50,524 nt of DNA. It comes from Rhodocyclaceae bacterium. GTDB taxonomy: Bacteria; Pseudomonadota; Gammaproteobacteria; Burkholderiales; Rhodocyclaceae. The notes beneath the pieces were generated by a model. It had not been told where the DNA came from. It saw only the letters and a program-made list of their open reading frames with translations, and ran no database searches. A program made the position numbers and the translations under genes. Shown in pieces: positions 17,916 to 26,346 of this stretch; within the stretch, counting starts at the first letter, position 1; every line of letters begins with the position of its first letter. The stretch is from NCBI GenBank assembly GCA_013426785.1, contig JACDZI010000016.1, positions 1-50,524 of the forward strand. The letters are read 5' to 3'.

Positions 17916-19702
17916 GTCGATTCCGAGTTGGACAAGTGGGCGCCGCTGTCATCGCGGCCCGTCATCTGGCGTGCCTGCGACAGCGCGGAGTCAAGGTCGA
18001 AAGCGGGCTCGAAATCGAGCGATTTCATGCGCCGCTGGTAGGCCGGGTAGAACTTGGTCAGGGTGTCGTGGATGGCGTTGGTGGCGGTGCTGCCCAGGCC
18101 GCAGTGGCTGGTACCCTGCATCAGGCGGTGCATCTTGAACAGCTCGTTGATATCGTAAACCGAGCCGTGGCCGGCGGCCAGCTTGTCCATCAGCCGGGCA
18201 TTGACGGCCGTGCCGACGCGGCAGGGCGTGCAGAAACCGCAGGACTCGTGGGCGAAGAAGTGGCTGAAATGGCGCGCCATCTCCAGCATGTCGCGGCGCC
18301 GGTCGAACACCATGAAGGCGCCGCCGCTCGGCACATCCTCGAACGAGATGCGCCTGCCGAATTCCTCGGTAGTCAGGGTGATGCCGGAAGCGCCGGAAAC
18401 CTGCACCGCATAGGTATTGGTGGCGCCGCAATCGGCCAGCACCTGGGCCACGGTGACGCCATAGGGATATTCGTAGACGCCGGGCCGGGCGCAGTCGCCG
18501 GAGACCGACAGCAGTTTGGTACCGGAGGACTTGGCCGTGCCTACCCCGGCGTACCACGCGCCGCCATGGACGGCGACCAGGCAGGCGTTGGCCAGCGTCT
18601 CGACGTTATTGACGTCGGTTGGCAGGCCGAGGAAACCCTTGACCGACAGTGACCAGGTGCGCAGTCGCGGCCGCCCCGGCTTGCCTTCGAGCGATTCGAC
18701 CAGCGCCGAGCGCTCGCCGCACACGTAGGCGCCCGCGCCGTGGTGGATCTCGATGTCGAAGTCGAAGCCCGGCTGGCCGAGGATGTTGCGGCCCAGCAGA
18801 CCAGCGGCCCGCCGCCGGTCGAGCACTGCCTGCAGCGTTTCCAGCATGTAGCGGTATTCGCCGCGCAGGTACACATAGCCGCGGCTGGCCTTGATGCTCC
18901 AGGCCGCGATGGTCATGCCCTCGAACACCTGGTCCGGATGGTCGGTGAGCAGGATGCGATCCTTGAACGTGCCGGGCTCGCCCTCGTCGGCGTTGCAGAT
19001 CACGATGCGATCCGCGCCGGGCGAGTTGCGGCAGGCCTCCCACTTCTGGCCGGCTGGGAAGCCTGCGCCGCCGCGGCCGCGCAGGCCGGAGGTTTTCAGC
19101 TCGGCGATCATCGCCTCCGGGCCGCGTTCGATGGCGGCAAGCAGCGCCTGCCCCGGCACCAGGCCATGGTCTAACAGGCGGTCCTTGCGGCGCACCTGGC
19201 TGACCACGTTGAACCACTCGGCGGGCCAGTCGGACAGTGGCGTTCCGGTACAGATCAGATCGACCATCTGCTCGACGCCTTCCGCAGTCATGCGCGGGAT
19301 GGCGCGGTAATTCACCAGCACCGCCGGGCCCTGATCGCACAGGCCGGTGCAGGACGTCGTATCGACGCTCACCAGCCCGTCTTCGGAAACGCGCCCCGGT
19401 TCCAGCCACAGGGCCTGGCACATCTGCAGCATCAGGTCCTGGTTGCCGAGCATGCGGTCGGTGATGTTGTCGCTCCACAGCACGCGATAGCGGCCGCGTG
19501 GTTCGATGTGGAAGAAGCTGTAGAAGCTCGCGGTACCCTCGACTTCGGCGCGCGACCAGCCGATGCCGGCGGCGATGGTCGTCAGGGTGTGCGGGGCGAG
19601 CCAGCCGAGCGCTTCCTGCGTTTCACGCAGGATCTGCATCAGCCGGGTGCCGTCGTTGCCATGGCGGGCCAGGACGGACAGGATGATGTCGTTTTCGTTC
19701 AT
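17912..19702 (-). CDS. hoxF: Hydrogenase NADH-binding diaphorase subunit HoxF
   Basis: HoxF fuses a NuoE-like [2Fe-2S] domain (residues about 1-160, with CTGLCDQGP) to a NuoF-like flavoprotein. FMN and NADH sites are GLRGRGGAGFPAG and GAYVCGERSALVESLEG, and the C-terminal [4Fe-4S] site is ESCGFCTPCRVGT. At about 596 residues it matches the Ralstonia fusion rather than the split HoxE/HoxF of cyanobacteria. ATG 19702 is chosen because GAGGAAATC precedes it; GTG 19720 is in frame but lacks a ribosome site. It reduces NAD+ with electrons from H2 and is the first gene of hoxFUYHW. Confidence 0.96.
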   Translation of the reverse strand: MNENDIILSVLARHGNDGTRLMQILRETQEALGWLAPHTLTTIAAGIGWSRAEVEGTASFYSFFHIEPRGRYRVLWSDNITDRMLGNQDLMLQMCQALWLEPGRVSEDGLVSVDTTSCTGLCDQGPAVLVNYRAIPRMTAEGVEQMVDLICTGTPLSDWPAEWFNVVSQVRRKDRLLDHGLVPGQALLAAIERGPEAMIAELKTSGLRGRGGAGFPAGQKWEACRNSPGADRIVICNADEGEPGTFKDRILLTDHPDQVFEGMTIAAWSIKASRGYVYLRGEYRYMLETLQAVLDRRRAAGLLGRNILGQPGFDFDIEIHHGAGAYVCGERSALVESLEGKPGRPRLRTWSLSVKGFLGLPTDVNNVETLANACLVAVHGGAWYAGVGTAKSSGTKLLSVSGDCARPGVYEYPYGVTVAQVLADCGATNTYAVQVSGASGITLTTEEFGRRISFEDVPSGGAFMVFDRRRDMLEMARHFSHFFAHESCGFCTPCRVGTAVNARLMDKLAAGHGSVYDINELFKMHRLMQGTSHCGLGSTATNAIHDTLTKFYPAYQRRMKSLDFEPAFDLDSALSQARQMTGRDDSGAHLSNSEST

Positions 19703-19720
19703 GATTTCCTCATGCTGCAC

Positions 19721-19736
19721 TGCGACATGCTTGCCA
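19721..19736 (-). promoter_or_regulatory. Possible sigma54 (-24/-12) promoter of hoxFUYHW
   Basis: On the minus strand the bases TGGCAAGCATGTCGCA match the sigma54 pattern (GG, ten bases, GC; TGGCA and a near-TTGCA), 18 bases before hoxF ATG 19702. The predicted transcript start would leave only a very short leader holding the Shine-Dalgarno GAGGA. Hydrogenase operons in Ralstonia use sigma54 with the activator HoxA, which makes this plausible, but the tight spacing weakens it. Confidence 0.35.
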
Positions 19737-19774
19737 GCTTACCCTGATTGGCGCGAATTTTCTAGCGGCTGCGG

Positions 19775-20170
19775 GTAAATCTTGCCGTTAAGCCGATTAT
19801 GGGGGCGACGTGTTGTCGGCAGCCAGACGGGGGCGCTGGCAAGGTCGTCCGCAGTCGGGCATCTCCGTCAGTGTGGTGGGCAGGAACCCTGCCATTGAAA
19901 CCGTCGCGGCTATTGGCGTTGCGGTTGAGAGCACGGCGGGCCTCGTCGAAGGCATTGGCCGTCATGGCCAGGATATCAAAATCGTAAGTCTGCTGGCGAG
20001 CCTTTGCGAGCGCCTCCTCGCCATCGACGGCGGTGTCGGCCGGCTTGGGCATGACGCCGGGGCCCCGTTGTAGCGAAACGGTAAACCAGAAGGTGCTGCC
20101 CACCCCTGCCGTGCTGGCGGCGCCGACTTCTCCACTCATCAGGCCCACCAGACGTCGGGTCGGTCGTGTC
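19775..20170 (-). pseudogene. Remnant of a hybrid histidine kinase
   Basis: On the minus strand a fragment reads RLVGLMSGEVGAAS then GVGSTFWFTVSLQ, the end of a HATPase domain. It goes directly into VDGEEALAKARQQTYD and ILAMTANAFDEARRA, two parts of a receiver domain whose middle, including the phospho-acceptor motif, is missing. Downstream sequence is unrecognisable, and the part before the G2 box continues only in another frame. There is no start codon and no intact domain. It fills most of the 650-base gap between hoxF and hypC and looks like debris from deletion. Confidence 0.65.
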
Positions 20171-20353
20171 GTCCAATCCCGATGGCGGGGTCACTGGCGA
20201 TCCCGTCGTTCATGTGCGGTGATGGCAGTCTCCAGGCCGGTCAATGCGGCAATCATCATAGTCCGAATTCTGCCAAAGGTTGATGGCATGGGACCATTCC
20301 GCCAGCGCCGGCGCAGATTAGAATGGTGCCAGCCTGTTTGCCGGAGAACCGCC

Positions 20354-20611
20354 ATGTGCCTTGCCATTCCTGCCCGTGTTGTCGAACTGCACGCCGACGA
20401 GATGGCCATCGTCGAACTGGCTGGCGTGCGCAAGCAAATCTCGCTGGCGATGGTCGACGATGTCGCGATCGGCGACTACGTGATCGTGCATGTCGGCTTT
20501 GCGCTCAGCAAGCTGGATGCCGAGGAAGCCGCCAAGTCGCTCGCCCTGTTCGCCGAGATTGGCGCAGCCCTGGCGACCGAGGATGCGCTGGCAGCGGGAA
20601 ACCCCGCTTGA
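20354..20611 (+). CDS. hypC: Hydrogenase maturation chaperone HypC
   Basis: The 85-residue protein starts MCLAIPARVVEL; the conserved Cys2 binds the Fe(CN)2CO unit with HypD. It continues with the usual small beta-barrel (GDYVIVHVGFALSKLD). GGAGAA lies upstream of ATG 20354. Its stop overlaps the hypD start (TTGA), so the two partners are translationally coupled. It escorts iron to apo-HoxH in the cytoplasm. Confidence 0.95.
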   Translation: MCLAIPARVVELHADEMAIVELAGVRKQISLAMVDDVAIGDYVIVHVGFALSKLDAEEAAKSLALFAEIGAALATEDALAAGNPA

Positions 20612-21723
20612 AATTCATCGACGAGTTCCGTGACGGCAAGCTCGCCCAAGGCCTCGCGGCGGCCATCGCGGCGGCGGTGCAGCCGCAGCGGCACTATGCC
20701 TTCATGGAGTTCTGCGGTGGCCATACCCACGCCATCTCTCGTTATGGCGTAATCGACCTGCTGCCGGCGAATCTGCGCATGGTGCATGGGCCGGGCTGCC
20801 CGGTGTGCGTGCTGCCGATCGGCCGGGTGGACATGGCGATTGCGCTGGCGGTCGAGCAGGGCGTGATCCTGTGTAGCTACGGCGATTGCCTGCGCGTGCC
20901 GGCTTCCGATGGATTGTCGCTGCTCAAGGCCCGCAGCTTTTCAGGTGCGCGGGGTGGCGACGTGCGCATGGTCTATTCGGCGTCCGACGCGCTGCAGATC
21001 GCCCGTGATAATCCGGCGCGGCAGGTGGTGTTCTTCGCCATCGGCTTCGAGACCACCACGCCGCCGACCGCCGTGGTGATCCGTCAGGCGGCGGTCGGGG
21101 GACTGAGGAATTTCAGCGTACTCAACAACCATGTGCTTACACCCGCGGCGATCAGCGCCATCCTCGACGCCCCGGACGTACATCTGGATGGTTTCGTTGG
21201 CCCGGCGCACGTGTCCACCGTGATCGGCAGCGCGCCCTACGAGCCTTTCGCCGCGCGCTACCGCAAGCCGGTGGTGATCGCCGGTTTCGAGCCGCTCGAC
21301 GTCCTGCAGGCGATCCTCATGCTGGTGCGGCAGGTGAACGAGGGCCGCGCCGAGGTGGAGAACCAATTCACGCGCGCCGTGACGCGTGAAGGCAATCGCA
21401 AGGCGCAGGCACTGGTGGCGGATGTGTTCGCGTTGCGGCCGAGCTTCGAGTGGCGCGGACTGGGCAGCATCGAAAAGTCGGCGCTGGCGCTACGGCCTGA
21501 ATATGCGGAATTCGACGCCGAGCGTCGTTTCGATCTCGCCTACCGCACGGTGCCCGACCACCAGGCCTGCGAGTGCGGGGCGATCCTGCGCGGCGTCAAG
21601 GAACCCCGCGCTTGCAAGATTTTCGGCACGGTATGTACGCCGGAAACCCCGGTTGGTTCCTGCATGGTGTCGTCGGAAGGCGCCTGCGCGGCGCATTACA
21701 GCTACGGGCGATTCCGGGCGTAA
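20608..21723 (+). CDS. hypD: Hydrogenase maturation protein HypD
   Basis: TTG 20608 gives the family's N-terminus MKFIDEFRDG. The 371-residue protein has FMEFCGGHTHA, HGPGCPVCVLP, GFETTTPPTA and a C-terminal [4Fe-4S] region (ACECGAILRG and CKIFGTVCTPETPVGSC). HypD forms with HypC the scaffold on which the Fe(CN)2CO cofactor is assembled. At 21473-21496 the gene contains a 22-of-24 match to the dispersed repeat, but there it encodes a peptide (EKSALALRPEY) that looks native for HypD. hypE, the usual next gene, is absent; a minus-strand island follows. Confidence 0.95.
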   Translation: MKFIDEFRDGKLAQGLAAAIAAAVQPQRHYAFMEFCGGHTHAISRYGVIDLLPANLRMVHGPGCPVCVLPIGRVDMAIALAVEQGVILCSYGDCLRVPASDGLSLLKARSFSGARGGDVRMVYSASDALQIARDNPARQVVFFAIGFETTTPPTAVVIRQAAVGGLRNFSVLNNHVLTPAAISAILDAPDVHLDGFVGPAHVSTVIGSAPYEPFAARYRKPVVIAGFEPLDVLQAILMLVRQVNEGRAEVENQFTRAVTREGNRKAQALVADVFALRPSFEWRGLGSIEKSALALRPEYAEFDAERRFDLAYRTVPDHQACECGAILRGVKEPRACKIFGTVCTPETPVGSCMVSSEGACAAHYSYGRFRA

Positions 21724-21724
21724 C

Positions 21725-21748
21725 GCCGTCCCGCCAGCGCCGAGTTTT
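21725..21748 (-). repeat. Dispersed 24-bp repeat, copy 3 (between hypD and methylase stops)
   Basis: Minus-strand copy with ACTCGG in place of AGTCGG, otherwise consensus. Its first bases overlap the TAA stop of the methylase gene (21747-21749). It lies directly after the hypD TAA (21721-21723), so it fills nearly the whole convergent gap. Confidence 0.85.
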
Positions 21749-24700
21749 ACCCCAACCACCGCCCATCCTCCAACTGTCGCGCCCGGCCGAGGGTGGCGAG
21801 GGTGGCGAGCAGTTCGGGGAGTCTTGATTTCCATTTTCCCTTGCCGGTGAAGCGTGTTGCCAGTTCGGTTTCGGATTGCGGCTGCGCGGTGAGCGTGTTC
21901 GCCAGCGCGGCCATTTGTTCGGGGAGTGTTTGGGGCCAGGCTTGCTGGCCGGGCGGCTGAGGTCGGGTCGGCGCCGCCTCGTCAGGCTGCACATTCCTCG
22001 GCAGCGCCAACCGCTCCCCGCCGCCCTGCGGTTGTTGAAACTCCGGCCGCAGCCAGCGAATCTGGCCTTCTGCCTCCTCGGCTGCGCGTGCGGCGTTGAG
22101 CAGCACCAGTCGTTCGAGGATGTGTTCGTCGCTGGGATCGTCGCTCCAGCCGTAGGCGTCGCGCACGGCGGCGTCGAGGTCGTCGTGCAGGCTTTTCAGC
22201 ACCGCGACGAGGCCCTTGTCGTAAATCGCCTGTTCCTTCGCCGTCCTGCCGGAGCCGACTTTTTGCAGCACGTTGTAGAGGCCGGTCAGCGTCAGGTCGG
22301 CGTGTTGCGCCAGCACGCGCTTGCGGTGGGCGTCGAGTTGTTCCGCCAGGTCGCGGATGTGCGCCTGCTGTTCCGCAGTGGCGGCGGGGAAGGGAAATGC
22401 CTCGAATGAGCGCGATTTGACGTAAGTCGGATCGTTGCCAACGCCAAGCCAGCCTCCTGCGGCAGTTGCCCAGACGACATGTATGCGGCTGGAGAGAACG
22501 CCGAGTGCATAGGCATCGTCGAGGGCGATGGCGATCAGCTTGCTGTCCGGCAAGATGCTGGCGTTGAGGAACTGAAAGACGCGGTGCTTGGCGGTTTTGA
22601 CGGTGGCGATGTAGCGCGGCAAGCCGGCGAGTGCAGGCCGTAAGTCTTCACGCGGTCGGCCAAATATCCACCAGTTATCACGTGGTTTCGGATCACGGTT
22701 TTTATCGCGCTCTGGTTTCACCGTATCGAGCACACGCTGATATATGGCCGGCCAGCGGCGGCGCACGGTATCTGCGTCGTGGCCGAACAGGTCGATGACG
22801 CTGACGCCGCGCGGCCGGTCGGTGAGATCGCGGCCATTGCGGTAGTCGAAGATCGGTGCGTCGGTTTCGAGTTTTGCCCGCTCGTCAGGAGTGACGATGA
22901 ATCCCGCACCGTTTAATTTGACACCTTCGTGAGAAAGCATTTCGTTTGCGTGCAAGGCGTGCGCGGCGGCGACATTTGCGCCGATGGTGAGGTCAGCGTG
23001 AATCAGGCCGCGCTGTTCGGCGAGTTCCACTTCCAGCCCTTCGCCCTTGCCCTCGCGCTCGGCGACGACGTTGAGCAGACGGCCTTCGCCGCCGCCGGGC
23101 GCGACGACGGTCATGGCGATGCGCACTGCCGCGCCATCGGCGCTATCGACCCACGGGTGGTCGGGAATGGCGAAGTCGAGATGCACGCTCGCGTCGAGTG
23201 CGCCTTGCACGACGCGGCGGTTGAAGGTCTGGCGCAGGCTGTTGGTGGTGATGAAGCCGAAGCGCGCCAGCTTGCCCTGTGCGACCAGTTGCGCGGCGTG
23301 GTGCCACCAGAACATGACGAAATCGGCCGAGTCGGGCACCTGCTGCCAGGCCGCCCGCAGCGCTTCGACATATTCGTCACCCAGCGCGGCACGCATGCTC
23401 GCCGCGCCGATGAAGGGCGGATTGCCGACGACGACATCGGCTGCCGGCCACTCGGCTTGTCTTCCATCGGCGAGCACCGCGTCGCGGCATTCGATGTTGC
23501 GGAAATCCTTGAGGATCGGACTCGGCGGCAGGCCGCTGCCCTGCGTGCGGAAGTGCCATTGCAGGTAGCCGATCCACAGCACCAGTTCGGCAATGGCGGC
23601 GGCACGCGGGTTGAGTTCGAGGCCGAGGAACTGGTGCGGGTCGACCGTCAGCCCGGCCGCTTCGAGCAGCGATTGCGTCTCGCCGAGGTCGTGAATCTGG
23701 TTGAGCACTTCGCCTTCGAGGCGCTTCAAATGTTCCAGCGCGACGTAGAGGAAGTTGCCGCTGCCGCAGGCCGGGTCGAGCACGCGCAGATGGCAGAGGC
23801 GATGGTGGAAATGCCGCAGTTCGGCCACCGCTTCCTTGTGCTTGCCCTCGTTGGCGAGCAGCACCGCCGCGCCCTGCACGTAGGCCCATGCCTGCCGCAG
23901 CGGTTCGACCACGGTGGGCAACACCAGCCGCTCGACATAGGCGCGCGGCGTGTAGTGCGCGCCGAGGGCGTGGCGCTCCTGCTCGTCCAGCGCGCGTTCG
24001 AGCAGGGTGCCAAAGATGGCCGGCTCGACCTGCGTCCAGTCGGCTTTCGAGGCTTCGAGCAGCAGGCCGATTTGCGCCTTGGTGAGCGGCAGCACCTCGG
24101 GGTGCTTGAACAGCTTGCCGTTGAAGCGCGGCAGGGTCTGGCGCAGCACCACGGAAAAGCCGCCGCTGTCCATCTCCTGCCACAGGGCATGAACCAAGGG
24201 CACGAACTGCGTGGGATTGTCGGCGAGGCTGTCCAGCAGCTCGCTGAAGCTACCCTTGGGAATCAGTTGCACGTCCTCGGCGAACATGCTGAACAGGCAG
24301 CGGGTGAGGAAGCCGGCGACGGTTTCCGGATGATGCTTGCCCGCTTCGAGCGACCGGGCGAGTTCGGCCAGATGCGCGGCGATCTCGCGGGTGACCTTGG
24401 CGGACTGGCGCGTGGGATCGAGCGCCAGCGGGTCCAGCCACAGGGCGCGCAGGCGGGCGCGGATTTTCTCGTCGCGCAGGTCGGCCAGCCGCAGCCGGTG
24501 CGAGCGCGGATCGGGGAAGGGCACGTAGGTGCCGCCGCTGCGCGTGAATTCGGCATACAGCTCGATGACGTTGCCGACATCGACGACGATCACGAAGGGC
24601 GGCCGGCCTTCCTCGGCCGGCAGGGCGCGGGCGTAGCCTTCGGCTTGCGAGCGGGCGCGCAGCAGGGCATCGTCGAAGGTTTTTGCCGTCCCGCCAGCGC

Positions 24701-24974
24701 CGACTTTGCCAGCGTCGTCCCGCTGGCTTCGTTTGATTTTTTTGGCTTCGAGGACGAAGCAGCCGCGCCGGTAGCAGTCGATACGACCCGCGCTGGCGCC
24801 GCCATCCCCATGTCGAAACGTGATCGGCCGCTCGAACATGTAGTCGTGCTGATGCGTGGGCGGCTCGACCTCCAGCAACTGGCACAGGTCGATGACGAAG
24901 CTCTGCGCGGTGGCGAGTTCGGAGGCGCTAACGCCCTGCCAGCGGGCGATGAAGGATTCGATGGGGTTGCTCAT
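21747..24974 (-). CDS. Type IIG-like restriction-methyltransferase fusion
   Basis: This 1075-residue protein combines an N-terminal PD-(D/E)xK-like nuclease site (D66, then E76 and K78 in CFVLEAKK), a helical connector, and an N6-adenine methyltransferase domain (SAM motif LDPACGSGNFLY at 399-410, catalytic NPPF at 518-521). A long C-terminal region probably recognises the target. Layout and length resemble MmeI-like or other single-chain type II enzymes that modify and cut DNA; BREX PglX is a more distant alternative. Two repeat copies encode KVGAGGTA (about 90-97) and KVGSGRTA (about 904-911) without breaking the frame. It splits the hyp genes together with three other minus-strand loci. 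Confidence 0.85.
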   Translation of the reverse strand: MSNPIESFIARWQGVSASELATAQSFVIDLCQLLEVEPPTHQHDYMFERPITFRHGDGGASAGRIDCYRRGCFVLEAKKIKRSQRDDAGKVGAGGTAKTFDDALLRARSQAEGYARALPAEEGRPPFVIVVDVGNVIELYAEFTRSGGTYVPFPDPRSHRLRLADLRDEKIRARLRALWLDPLALDPTRQSAKVTREIAAHLAELARSLEAGKHHPETVAGFLTRCLFSMFAEDVQLIPKGSFSELLDSLADNPTQFVPLVHALWQEMDSGGFSVVLRQTLPRFNGKLFKHPEVLPLTKAQIGLLLEASKADWTQVEPAIFGTLLERALDEQERHALGAHYTPRAYVERLVLPTVVEPLRQAWAYVQGAAVLLANEGKHKEAVAELRHFHHRLCHLRVLDPACGSGNFLYVALEHLKRLEGEVLNQIHDLGETQSLLEAAGLTVDPHQFLGLELNPRAAAIAELVLWIGYLQWHFRTQGSGLPPSPILKDFRNIECRDAVLADGRQAEWPAADVVVGNPPFIGAASMRAALGDEYVEALRAAWQQVPDSADFVMFWWHHAAQLVAQGKLARFGFITTNSLRQTFNRRVVQGALDASVHLDFAIPDHPWVDSADGAAVRIAMTVVAPGGGEGRLLNVVAEREGKGEGLEVELAEQRGLIHADLTIGANVAAAHALHANEMLSHEGVKLNGAGFIVTPDERAKLETDAPIFDYRNGRDLTDRPRGVSVIDLFGHDADTVRRRWPAIYQRVLDTVKPERDKNRDPKPRDNWWIFGRPREDLRPALAGLPRYIATVKTAKHRVFQFLNASILPDSKLIAIALDDAYALGVLSSRIHVVWATAAGGWLGVGNDPTYVKSRSFEAFPFPAATAEQQAHIRDLAEQLDAHRKRVLAQHADLTLTGLYNVLQKVGSGRTAKEQAIYDKGLVAVLKSLHDDLDAAVRDAYGWSDDPSDEHILERLVLLNAARAAEEAEGQIRWLRPEFQQPQGGGERLALPRNVQPDEAAPTRPQPPGQQAWPQTLPEQMAALANTLTAQPQSETELATRFTGKGKWKSRLPELLATLATLGRARQLEDGRWLG
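22240..22263 (-). repeat. Dispersed 24-bp repeat, copy 4 (in methylase gene, C-terminal)
   Basis: Minus-strand variant with GGCTCCGGCAGGAC in the centre, the same subtype as copy 12 at 45636. It is in frame with the gene and encodes KVGSGRTA. Confidence 0.85.
24685..24708 (-). repeat. Dispersed 24-bp repeat, copy 5 (in methylase gene, N-terminal)
   Basis: Minus-strand copy identical to the consensus except for the first base. It is in frame, encoding KVGAGGTA just after the nuclease-like motif, in a region expected to be a surface loop. Confidence 0.88.
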
Positions 24975-24993
24975 GTCGCCGCGGCGCTGTCGT

Positions 24994-25425
24994 TCAGGCC
25001 GGCGCGATTAGTTCGCAGGCGATGCCGTGATAACGGCAACCCTGTGCCAGCCCCTGGTCGCAAGTGACGAGCGGTCGTTTCAGGCGGGCGGCGACGGCGG
25101 CATGCAGCGCATCGGGGGTGCGCAGGCCACTGCCATGAGCGGTGCAGAGTTGGGCGGCACGGTCGAAATCGGCGGCAAGGATATCGACAACAGGCAGATC
25201 GCCGCCGGCCACGATGGCATGCAGTCTGCCGAGCGCTTGCTGTGCGGTGGCTTCGTCGGTCTGGCCGGCGCGAATCTTGAATGCGGCGGCACTGGCGAAT
25301 TCGGCCAGCGTCCAGCGACTGATGGCGATTCCCTGTTCCTTACGCAAGCGTGCGCGCGCTGCCAGACTCGCCGGTTCGGCAAAAAACAACGGGATCAGGG
25401 TGGACGTGTCGAGATAAACCGCCAT
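24994..25425 (-). CDS. PIN-domain toxin, VapC-like
   Basis: This is a 143-residue PIN-fold ribonuclease. The acidic residues expected of the metal site are present: D6 in VYLDTSTLIPLFF, a Glu in WTLAEFASA, an Asp in RTPDALHAAVA and an Asp in VTCDQGLAQG. VapC toxins cleave tRNA or rRNA when freed from the antitoxin. ATG 25425 overlaps the antitoxin stop by one base (TGATG), the classical coupling. It lies 19 bases from the methylase start, as part of the accessory island inside the hyp genes. Confidence 0.88.
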   Translation of the reverse strand: MAVYLDTSTLIPLFFAEPASLAARARLRKEQGIAISRWTLAEFASAAAFKIRAGQTDEATAQQALGRLHAIVAGGDLPVVDILAADFDRAAQLCTAHGSGLRTPDALHAAVAARLKRPLVTCDQGLAQGCRYHGIACELIAPA

Positions 25426-25664
25426 CAATACTTTTCCAGCGCGCGCATCGTGACCACGCTGTTGTCTTGGGTAGTTTGTTGCGCATCGACAAAGGGTGCC
25501 AACGCGTCGATCCAGCGCGCATCGGTGGGTGAGGTTTGGCCTGCGACGACAATGCGCGCCACCGGGCGCCCGCGCCGCGTGATGACGACTTCTTCACCGT
25601 TCTGAACTTGATCGACGACGGCGGAAAGTTGCGCTTTGGTGGCGGCAAGGGTCATGGTCTGCAT
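25425..25664 (-). CDS. Phd/YefM-type antitoxin
   Basis: From ATG 25664 (AAGGGA upstream) the 79-residue protein reads MQTMTLAATKAQLSAVVDQV followed by NGEEVVITRRGRPVARIV, the Phd/YefM DNA-binding fold. The C-terminal part, which would neutralise the toxin, ends VTMRALEKY. The frame remains open upstream to 25787 through a repeat copy, but the family start is clear. Antitoxins of this type repress their own operon; two TGAC half-sites upstream (25680-25691 region) could be operators. Confidence 0.85.
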   Translation of the reverse strand: MQTMTLAATKAQLSAVVDQVQNGEEVVITRRGRPVARIVVAGQTSPTDARWIDALAPFVDAQQTTQDNSVVTMRALEKY

Positions 25665-25731
25665 GGCAATCCCTTTCGTGACTATGTGACCATTTGATTG
25701 TAGCCGTTTAATGGCGCCAAGTGTGCTGTGC

Positions 25732-25755
25732 ACCGTCCCGCCAGCGCCGAGTTTC
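25732..25755 (-). repeat. Dispersed 24-bp repeat, copy 6 (at stop of membrane protein gene)
   Basis: Minus-strand copy with ACTCGG and a final GGTG variant. Its beginning overlaps the TGA stop (25754-25756) of the membrane protein gene, and the rest separates that gene from the antitoxin. Confidence 0.8.
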
Positions 25756-26245
25756 AGTCGTCCCCGCCCCAACTGCTGCCGATCCACAGGCCAATTACCA
25801 ACGGCAACAGCCAGCTGCCACGTTTTTCGACGACGACGGGCGGCGGCGCAACAACATATGGCGCGGGTGGTGGTTTGACGTAAGGCTGGTTGTTACGGAT
25901 GCGCCAGCGGGCTTCGAGGCAAATCGACAGGAGTGCCAGCAGGACCAAGGGCAGGAGCGGAACGATGACAAGACACATAAACCCATAGGCGACCATCAGG
26001 GTGAATGCCGTCAGGCCACTGAATACCAAGCTGCCGGTCTGCGGACCATCGCCGAAATAGAACCTGATCCAGATGCTGATAAACCCCAGCCATGCCCAGC
26101 ACCAGACGTGGGTGTCGAAGCGTTCGTTCCAAAACTCGCCGGCAGGCACTTCATCCTGTCGCAGGGCCAATGCCACGGCCGGGCCGGCCAACAAGACGAC
26201 AACGAGAGCCAGGAGCGTAATCCAGACAAAAAGAACTTCCCACAT
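25754..26245 (-). CDS. Hypothetical membrane protein, 163 aa
   Basis: ATG 26245 follows AAGGGA. The protein starts MWEVLFVWITLLALVVVLL (first membrane helix, residues 2-25). It has further hydrophobic segments around 48-62 and 75-105, then a Pro/Val-rich linker (KPPPAPYVVAPPPVVVEKR) and a short final hydrophobic stretch ending SSWGGDD. No family is recognised. A TTG at 26299 is in frame but has no ribosome site. It lies between the WYL regulator and the VapBC-like pair; a role in the island is possible but nothing shows it. Confidence 0.7.
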   Translation of the reverse strand: MWEVLFVWITLLALVVVLLAGPAVALALRQDEVPAGEFWNERFDTHVWCWAWLGFISIWIRFYFGDGPQTGSLVFSGLTAFTLMVAYGFMCLVIVPLLPLVLLALLSICLEARWRIRNNQPYVKPPPAPYVVAPPPVVVEKRGSWLLPLVIGLWIGSSWGGDD

Positions 26246-26322
26246 CACCGGTCCCTTGCAATAGCTTTGACCAAGGATGGTATGCCCCGAGTGGCTCAAA
26301 TACTGCGCCAGGGAGAAAGGTC

Positions 26323-26346
26323 GCCGTCTTGCCAGCGCCGACTTTT
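26323..26346 (-). repeat. Dispersed 24-bp repeat, copy 7 (at stop of WYL gene)
   Basis: Minus-strand copy with GGCAAGAC for GGCGGGAC. Its first A is the last base of the TGA stop (26346-26348) of the WYL gene. Confidence 0.85.

Noticed and set aside
22929-25067. Plus-strand open frame of 712 codons opposite the methylase gene
   Set aside because: It is a shadow caused by GC-rich codon bias; the minus-strand frame has clear methyltransferase motifs.
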